Positions 41,300 to 46,645 of a stretch of DNA of 46,645 nucleotides are shown piece after piece. Location: contig NKIP01000028.1 of assembly GCA_002256145.1 (NCBI GenBank), positions 1 through 46,645 on the forward strand, given 5' to 3'. The stretch is from Comamonadaceae bacterium PBBC1. Its GTDB lineage: Bacteria; Pseudomonadota; Gammaproteobacteria; Burkholderiales; Burkholderiaceae_C. A program made the position numbers and the translations under genes. Position 1 is the first letter of the stretch, and every line of letters begins with the position of its first letter. Below the pieces are notes generated by a model that saw only the letters and a list, made by a program, of their open reading frames with translations, did not search any database and was not told the origin of the DNA.

Positions 41300-42409
41300 T
41301 CAGCGCGGCAACCAGCCCAGCCCCTTGGCGTGCAGGCTGTGGATGTAGAGCCGGTCCGCTGTCTCGGTCACGCCCGTGCTCTCGGGGTAAAGGCCGCTGG
41401 GGTCTTGCAGGTCTTGAACGACTTGGCCGTCTTCGGTGAAGGCCATCACATGGCCGTAGGCTTTGGGAATGGGCCACAGGGCGCGGGGCAGGCGCAGCGT
41501 GACCTTGCGCATGAAAGGCTGGTCTGCCAGCTGGTCGATGGTCGGATTGCGCGGTTTGGCAAAGCCCAGCCAGATCTTGCCGTCCCGCCCCCGCATGAGG
41601 TTGTCCGGGTAACCCGGCAGGTTGTCGAACAACACGCGGACCTGTGCGCCGCCTTGGGCCACGTCCAGGTTCTGGGCGTTGACGTCGATTTTCCAGACGC
41701 GGTATTTGCCCGTCTCGTTCACAAACAGGTGTTTTTCATCTTGGCTCAGCGCCACACCGTTGGCAAAGCTCAGGCCCCGGGCCACCACACGGGTTTGGCC
41801 GCTGGCCGGGTCAAACTCCAACACCCGGCCCGTGGCCGCTTGCTCCAAGATGTCGAGCACGCTGGCCTCGAAGGTGCCGCCCCAGTCCTTGGGGGCAAAA
41901 CGGGTGGACGCATCGCTCAGGTACATCTTGCCGTTTTGGGCCACCACCACCGCGTCGGCATAACGGATCGGGTCGGGCTGATCGTTCACCGCCACCTTGT
42001 CGGTCAGCAGCTGGATGGATTTGTCGGGCGCAATCGACAGCAAGCCCTTGACCGCATCGGCCGCGATCAGGTGGCCGCGGGCATCAAAGTCAAAACCCAG
42101 CACCCGGCCGCCTGTTTGGGCAAACACCTCTTGCTGCGAACCGTCAGGCTGCATGCGCAAAATGCGGCCACTCTCCACCGTGGTGTAGAGCTTGCCGTCA
42201 GGCCCCATGGCGATGTGCTCCGGCCCCGCCTCGGCACCCAGGTCGATCATGTTGAGCTTGGCCAGCTTGTGGTTAACCGCGTGCGGCCCGGCATAGCCCG
42301 GTGCAGCAGGCGCATGCCAGCTGACCGGCTCGATCGGGACTGGCCAAAGGCCAAAATAAGCCAGCCCTGCCAGCAACAGCACACCCAAAACACCGAACAG
42401 CTTTTTCAC
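41300..42409 (-). CDS. SMP-30/gluconolactonase-like (strictosidine-synthase family) beta-propeller protein
   Basis: A 369-residue protein with one N-terminal membrane anchor (about 2-22: KKLFGVLGVLLLAGLAYFGLW) and a six-bladed propeller. GPEHIAMGPDGKLYTT, DARGHLIAADAVKGL, GLSFANGVALSQDEKHLFVNE and DNLMRGRDGKIWLGF mark the blades. Probably a periplasmic calcium-dependent lactonase or esterase. The GTG at 42409 is chosen because AAGGAGG lies 4 bp before it, the best ribosome site in the window. Follows xth on the same strand after 68 bp. Confidence 0.88.
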   Translation of the reverse strand: MKKLFGVLGVLLLAGLAYFGLWPVPIEPVSWHAPAAPGYAGPHAVNHKLAKLNMIDLGAEAGPEHIAMGPDGKLYTTVESGRILRMQPDGSQQEVFAQTGGRVLGFDFDARGHLIAADAVKGLLSIAPDKSIQLLTDKVAVNDQPDPIRYADAVVVAQNGKMYLSDASTRFAPKDWGGTFEASVLDILEQAATGRVLEFDPASGQTRVVARGLSFANGVALSQDEKHLFVNETGKYRVWKIDVNAQNLDVAQGGAQVRVLFDNLPGYPDNLMRGRDGKIWLGFAKPRNPTIDQLADQPFMRKVTLRLPRALWPIPKAYGHVMAFTEDGQVVQDLQDPSGLYPESTGVTETADRLYIHSLHAKGLGWLPR

Positions 42410-42477
42410 AGCGCCTCCTTGGTATGGCTCTTCACGGGCCAAGGCAGCCATTGAAACAGCTTCAGGTCATCAGGGCC

Positions 42478-43281
42478 TCAGAGCAAACCCTCGTAAGCGA
42501 TGGTGATCGGCGCATGGTCGGAAAACTTTTCGCCCTTGTAGATGTGCTCAGTGCGGGCCTTTGCCGCCACGGCGGGCGTGGCCAAGTGGTAGTCCAAGCG
42601 CCAGCCCACATTCTTGGCATAGGCTTGGCCGCGGTTGCTCCACCAGGTGTAGCAATCGTCAGTGGTGTGCGGCTTGAGGTGGCGGTAGACGTCGACCACA
42701 CCACCTTCAGTGGTCAGCTGCGTCATCCAGGCACGCTCTTCGGGCAAAAAGCCGCTGTTCTTGAGGTTGCCCTTCCAGTTTTTCAGGTCGGCTTGTTGGT
42801 GTGCGATGTTCACGTCGCTGCAGACGATGAAGTCGCGCTCAGCTTTGAGGGCCATCAAGTGGGGGTACATCTTATTCAAGAAGCGGAACTTGGCCTCTTG
42901 CCGCTCGGGTCCGGACGAGCCACTGGGAAAGTACACGCTGATGATGGACAACTTGCGCTGGGGTGTGTCGAAGCGTGTTTCCACATAACGGCCCTCGGCG
43001 TCGAATTCGCCGCCGTCAAATCCCACCACCACGTCACTCGGTTCGTGGCGGGTGTAGACACCCACGCCCGAATAACCCTTTTTCTCGGCAAAGTGAAAGT
43101 GACCTTTGAGGCCCGCGAGTTCCTCAAACTTGCCCGCCACATCGGGGGCCTGGGCTTTGACCTCTTGCACACAAATACAATCGGGTTTCTCTTGGGCCAG
43201 CCACGCGGCGACCCCTTTGGTCGTGGCCGAACGGATGCCGTTGAGGTTGAGGCTGGTGAGTTTGAACAAGGATTTCCCCAT
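42478..43281 (-). CDS. xth: Exodeoxyribonuclease III
   Basis: A 267-residue AP endonuclease and 3'-5' exonuclease for base-excision repair. Signature segments: [15 protein letters not shown], the metal Glu in [25 protein letters not shown] and FSDHAPI. The ATG at 43281 overlaps the pyrE ATG on the other strand in CATG. A TTG four codons later (43269), preceded by GGGGA, is an alternative start since many relatives begin near [11 protein letters not shown]. Confidence 0.94.
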   Translation of the reverse strand: MGKSLFKLTSLNLNGIRSATTKGVAAWLAQEKPDCICVQEVKAQAPDVAGKFEELAGLKGHFHFAEKKGYSGVGVYTRHEPSDVVVGFDGGEFDAEGRYVETRFDTPQRKLSIISVYFPSGSSGPERQEAKFRFLNKMYPHLMALKAERDFIVCSDVNIAHQQADLKNWKGNLKNSGFLPEERAWMTQLTTEGGVVDVYRHLKPHTTDDCYTWWSNRGQAYAKNVGWRLDYHLATPAVAAKARTEHIYKGEKFSDHAPITIAYEGLL

Positions 43282-43984
43282 GGTGACAGGACAGGCAAGC
43301 AGCGCCGAAATGCAGGCGCTCGCTCAGGAATTTGTGCAGTTTGCAGTCGACTCGGGCGTATTGCGCTTTGGTGAATTCAAAACCAAAGCGGGCCGCATGA
43401 GCCCATACTTTTTTAACGCCGGCCTGTTTGACGATGGCGCCAAGCTCAGCCGACTGGCGCAATTTTATGCAAAAGCCCTGCTGGCCAGCGGCATCGAATT
43501 CGACATGATTTTTGGCCCCGCCTACAAGGGCATCCCCTTGGGCGCGGCGGTGGCTGTCGAGCTGGCCCGCTTGGGCAAGAACGTGCCCTTTGCCTACAAC
43601 CGCAAAGAAGCCAAGGACCACGGTGAAGGCGGCTCGCTGGTGGGCGCTCCCCTCAAAGGGCGCGTGCTGATCGTGGACGACGTGATGAGCGCAGGCACCG
43701 CTGCACGCGAATCGATTGCGTTGATCAAGGCCGCTGGCGCCACGCCGCACGCGATTGCGATTGCGCTGGACCGCCAGGAAATGGCCACCGAAAAGCAGGC
43801 CGACGGCTCGGTCAAAGACGTGCCTCACAGCGCGGTTCAATATGTGCGCCATACCTTGGGCATGGGCGTGTGCTGCATCGCCCAGCTGTCCGACCTGCTG
43901 GCCTACCTGTCGGCGCAAAGCGGCCATGAGCTGGGCCAGCACCTGCCCAAGGTTCAGGCTTACCGCGACCGCTACGGCGTTTGA
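43280..43984 (+). CDS. pyrE: Orotate phosphoribosyltransferase
   Basis: A 234-residue enzyme that makes orotidine 5'-phosphate in pyrimidine synthesis. [48 protein letters not shown] and the PRPP motif [13 protein letters not shown] are canonical. AAGGA (about 43268-43272) lies inside xth and gives the ribosome site for the ATG at 43280. The promoter must also lie within xth. Confidence 0.95.
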   Translation: MVTGQASSAEMQALAQEFVQFAVDSGVLRFGEFKTKAGRMSPYFFNAGLFDDGAKLSRLAQFYAKALLASGIEFDMIFGPAYKGIPLGAAVAVELARLGKNVPFAYNRKEAKDHGEGGSLVGAPLKGRVLIVDDVMSAGTAARESIALIKAAGATPHAIAIALDRQEMATEKQADGSVKDVPHSAVQYVRHTLGMGVCCIAQLSDLLAYLSAQSGHELGQHLPKVQAYRDRYGV

Positions 43985-44526
43985 CGCAACCCGGTCGCAC
44001 TGGCCCCCGTTCTCTGGTGCGACTGCGGTCACAGCTTCTTGGTTTGAGATCGCAACTGGCTTTTCGACGGTTTCAGGTCATTTGCACACGACCAAAACAT
44101 CAAAATCAAATTAATTTGATTTTTTTACAAATATCTACTTAAAAAAACAAAGCTGGCTTTGCCCTTCTTCCAGCAGCGTTTCCGGATCGGCCAAAGCACA
44201 CCGATTCGCTTTTGTTTTTTCCAATTTTTCCTGTTTTCTCCTCTGAAAACACGCTGAACTCACCACACCACGCTGGTCGATTCAGCGCCTGCTTGCACAC
44301 ACCAGCAAACGCCAAATACGCTACTTTTTTTGTCTGAAATTTTTATTTCAGATGCACTTCGTGCTCGCTTGTACTCCATTTGGCGGATTCGCAACTTCTC
44401 TTTTTTCACGAGAATTTCAGTTTTAACGTAGCTGGTAATTCACCGCTCATGATTCATCTTGATTGCCAAAAATACTTTCTTCGTTCAACAACGAAGACAA
44501 AACCATCTCAAGGATTTTGGGCTGTG
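43985..44526. other. AT-rich intergenic region before the type I secretion genes
   Basis: A 542-bp stretch with far lower GC than its surroundings. A perfect 22-bp A/T-rich palindrome centred at 44112/44113 (44102-44123) is followed by three more T, and may end pyrE transcription or bind a regulator. A second hairpin, TCTGAAAT-TTTT-ATTTCAGA, lies at 44333-44352. No convincing gene; the open frame from 44380 is an upstream extension of the TolC-like gene. Confidence 0.6.
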
Positions 44527-45816
44527 ATGCAACGCGCCTGTCCTGGCCTCTTGCTGGCCAGCATGGGCCTGACCGTTCAGGCTCAAACCTTGACCGAAGT
44601 GGTCAATCAGGCCCTGCAAACATACCCATCTGTTTTGTCGGCTGCGGCCAAGGCCTCTGCTTCTCGTTCTGACATTGCGCGTGCCCGCAGCGCCCACTAC
44701 CCACAGCTGGGCATGACCGCCACTGCCAATGCCTTTGCCTCTGGCGTTTATCCTGCAAGCACATCAAGAAGCTCGTTGTCTCCAACGGCCAAAGTGAACT
44801 TGTGGTCGGGCGGCAAAATTGAAGCAGAGGCGCAGCGTGCGCAGGCCTTGACGCAGGCGTCGGAATACCTGCAAGCCAGCACCTTGGATGAAGTGGCTCA
44901 GTTGGCCGCAGAGGCTTATCTCAATTGGGCGAAAACAGCCGATCTCTACCGCTTGGCCGTGCTCAACGTCAATGCCCACGAAGAAACATTGAGCGACATC
45001 CGAAAAATTGCCCAAGCTGACACCGGTCGTCGCGTGGACTATGAGCAGGCCTTGGTTCGTATGGAAAATGCCACACTGAGTCTGCAGCAACGCAAATCAG
45101 ACTTCGCTCAAGCGATTCAGCGCGTCAGGCGCTTCTGGACTGCAGACATGGGCTCTCGGCCTGAAGGCCTTGAAGACGCCGTGACCGACTCGGGCGTTTT
45201 GGGCAAAATTCCGTCTTCTTTGGCTCAAGCGGTCGAGATGGTCTCGCTTGACCTCCCCGCCATTGCTCAAGCCCGAGCGCAAGTTGAGGCCGCACAAGCG
45301 GGTGTTCGTGTGGCCAAAAGCCAATTTTGGCCCACCGTGGATCTGTCAGTATCCAAACAAGCCAACACGGCCAATGGCCGCCAAGAGGCTTTTACACAAC
45401 TCCAAGTCAATGCGCCTTTTTACAACGGTGGCGGAACAGCCGCTCTGGTTGAAGGAGCCGTCGGACAACTCAAAGCTGCCGAATTCGCCTTGGAAGAGGC
45501 CCAACTTCTGGCCCGTGAAAAGGCCGCATTGGCCTGGCAAGAATGGGCTTCTGCCCGCGCCAGGTCTGTCACGGGAGCCTCTCAATCCGATGTGGGTGAC
45601 AAACTTGTGGATGCTTATCGCCAACAGTTTCGTGTGGCCCGACGCTCCTTGCTGGACCTGCTGAACATTCAGGCCGACGCCTTCAATTACCGCAGCTCTG
45701 CACGCGCGGCCTTCCACGACGAGCGCTTGGCCCGTGTGCGTCTTCTGGCCGTCACTGGCGACTTGGCCAAACGATTCACTGCCGAACCCGGTCGTGTCCT
45801 GACTCCCGCCCAGTGA
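44527..45816 (+). CDS. TolC-family outer-membrane efflux protein (type I secretion)
   Basis: A 429-residue outer-membrane factor. The signal peptide is MQRACPGLLLASMGLTVQAQ, followed by TLTEVVNQAL, the usual start of mature TolC/LapE proteins. Two long helical OEP repeats cover about 30-210 and 225-410. The ATG at 44527 is chosen because it places a clean signal peptide first; in-frame starts at 44449 and 44380 exist. The next gene is a type I ABC transporter, so this looks like the outer-membrane pore of an adhesin or RTX secretion system. Confidence 0.87.
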   Translation: MQRACPGLLLASMGLTVQAQTLTEVVNQALQTYPSVLSAAAKASASRSDIARARSAHYPQLGMTATANAFASGVYPASTSRSSLSPTAKVNLWSGGKIEAEAQRAQALTQASEYLQASTLDEVAQLAAEAYLNWAKTADLYRLAVLNVNAHEETLSDIRKIAQADTGRRVDYEQALVRMENATLSLQQRKSDFAQAIQRVRRFWTADMGSRPEGLEDAVTDSGVLGKIPSSLAQAVEMVSLDLPAIAQARAQVEAAQAGVRVAKSQFWPTVDLSVSKQANTANGRQEAFTQLQVNAPFYNGGGTAALVEGAVGQLKAAEFALEEAQLLAREKAALAWQEWASARARSVTGASQSDVGDKLVDAYRQQFRVARRSLLDLLNIQADAFNYRSSARAAFHDERLARVRLLAVTGDLAKRFTAEPGRVLTPAQ

Positions 45817-45841
45817 TCGATTTTTTTCAAAGTTCCCGACC

Positions 45842-46564
45842 ATGGCTCAATTGATTCCCATGCCAACCGCAGTTGGCACAGCACCCAAACCCTCAGCGGG
45901 CCAGGACATCCAGGCTGACCCATTTTTGCTGTGCATGACCATGGTCGCCAAGCAGCTCGGACGTCCAGTGCACGCCCAAGTTTTGCGATCCGGTTTTGCA
46001 CTCGATGCGCGTGGCCGTGTGCCCTTGGCAGCTTATCCCGACATGGCGCACAAAAATGGCTTGATGGCCGCTTGGTCGCGCGTGCGCTTGTCCGAGATTC
46101 CTCATTACGTGCTGCCCGTGTTGATGCCTTTGATGGATGGACGGGCCTGCGTGCTGCGCAGCATTGAGGGCAAGGAAGCGGTTGTCTGGTGGGCAGACAA
46201 AGGGATGGAGGACCACAAAATCGCGTTGCCAGAGCTGCAAAGTCTGGCCCGCCCCGAGGTGCTGGCCATCAAGCTCCCCCCCTCACGCCATGACCAAACT
46301 CTGGCCCCCATGGCAGGCTCTGCTTTCAACTGGTTTTGGGGCACTTTGTGGCGATTTCGCGCTTTTTATGTGGAATCGATGGTGGCCACGGTGGTTGCAA
46401 ACTTGTTAACACTGGCCAGTGTGTTCTTCACCATGAACGTGTATGACCGGGTCGTTCCGACCGGTGCTTACACCTCGTTGTGGACACTGGCGATCGGCAC
46501 CACAGTGGCCATTTTCATGGGCGGATTCAAAAGTGAAGTGCAACACCCTTTTTTCAGTGGATGA
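45842..46564 (+). pseudogene. Type I secretion ABC transporter (LapB-like), interrupted by an IS element
   Basis: The frame codes about 225 residues of a type I secretion permease: a C39-peptidase-like domain lacking a catalytic Cys (about 25-150), then the first transmembrane segments (FYVESMVATVVANLLTLASVFFTMNVYDRVVP and TLWAIG-like). Family similarity stops near TVAIFMG (46520); the last 14 residues and the stop come from an IS30-like end. The remaining membrane helices and the ATPase are lost from this frame and may lie beyond the window. Confidence 0.85.
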
Positions 46565-46645
46565 GAGTGGAGTGTTGCGGACTGTTCAGGAGCAGTTCCC
46601 TGTAAACAGACAGCGGTGATCGTACCCCCAAACCTTTGCGCGGGC
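46522..46645 (-). mobile_element. End of an IS30-family insertion sequence
   Basis: From about 46522 the sequence leaves the ABC transporter reading. The outer end is GGATTCAAAAGTGAAGTGCA, a likely terminal inverted repeat. The minus strand then carries the C terminus of an IS30-type transposase ending at 46554. The other end, the full transposase and the target duplication are outside the window. Confidence 0.8.
46554..46643 (-). CDS. IS30-family transposase, C-terminal fragment
   Basis: 29 codons and a stop read PRKGLGVRSPLSVYREL then LLNSPQHSTLIH. The PRK-LG-RSP pattern followed by a short tail is how IS30-family transposases end. The frame runs off the window edge, so the DDE core is not seen. 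Confidence 0.78.
   Translation of the reverse strand, partial: PRKGLGVRSPLSVYRELLLNSPQHSTLIH

Noticed and set aside
1..46645. CRISPR array, tRNA, rRNA or replication origin
   Set aside because: No regular spacer-repeat pattern, no tRNA T-loop in a cloverleaf context, no rRNA core sequence and no DnaA-box cluster noticed. The repeated palindromes are irregularly placed REP-like elements.

Overview
The window reads as chromosome of a high-GC betaproteobacterium of the order Burkholderiales, most likely family Comamonadaceae (a Limnohabitans- or Rhodoferax-like organism). That placement is inferred from the protein character, the gene order (for example rsmI next to yraN-diaA-dolP, and ilvE followed by a small CHCC zinc-finger gene) and the aromatic-catabolism content; a 16S or whole-genome comparison would be needed to name it. 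I see no tRNA, rRNA or CRISPR array.

Layout. Positions 1-4797: a MarR regulator with a perfect operator palindrome, then an apparent catabolic operon (FAD aromatic monooxygenase, DUF2783 small protein, VOC metalloenzyme, fumarylacetoacetase). 4956-10224: an acyl-CoA carboxylase with fused biotin carrier, a Rhizobium-type asparaginase and an orphan TonB-dependent receptor. 10255-16252: housekeeping genes (YggS, a beta-hydroxyacid dehydrogenase, the dolP-diaA-yraN / rsmI block, an MFS carrier). 16283-26730: a long minus-strand homoprotocatechuate (3,4-dihydroxyphenylacetate) meta-cleavage operon, hpaR-hpaG1-hpaG2-hpaE-[vapBC]-hpaD-hpaF-hpaH-hpaI, extended by a class II aldolase-like gene, a ketopantoate-reductase-like gene and an EamA exporter, most of them joined by ATGA or GTGA overlaps. 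26959-46645: a Cache-domain hybrid histidine kinase, nitronate monooxygenase, radA, a fasciclin lipoprotein, ilvE, a two-component pair, ampG, an M48 protease, a glyoxalase-II-like hydrolase, a methyltransferase, an SMP-30-like lactonase, xth, pyrE, and the start of a type I secretion locus whose ABC transporter is cut by the end of an IS30-family element at the window edge.

How the genes work together. The two catabolic blocks would feed hydroxylated aromatic acids to central metabolism. HpaD opens the 3,4-dihydroxyphenylacetate ring, HpaE oxidises the semialdehyde, HpaF/HpaG isomerise and decarboxylate, HpaH hydrates, and HpaI splits the product to pyruvate and succinic semialdehyde. HpaR should control this from a 16-bp palindrome next to its own start codon. 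The first-step hydroxylase (hpaBC) is not in the window. The first block ends in fumarylacetoacetase but has no adjacent homogentisate dioxygenase or maleylacetoacetate isomerase.

The most unusual structure lies between genes. GTAG-type REP-like palindromes recur at several loci; one supplies the stop codon of hpaG2. A roughly 162-bp tandem duplication carrying such an element has left a 22-codon copy of the 5' end of hpaF. A vapBC toxin-antitoxin pair with a four-copy heptamer operator sits inside the hpa operon. A long inverted repeat separates hpaH from hpaI. Two divergent housekeeping gene pairs (yraN/rsmI and xth/pyrE) have start codons that physically overlap.
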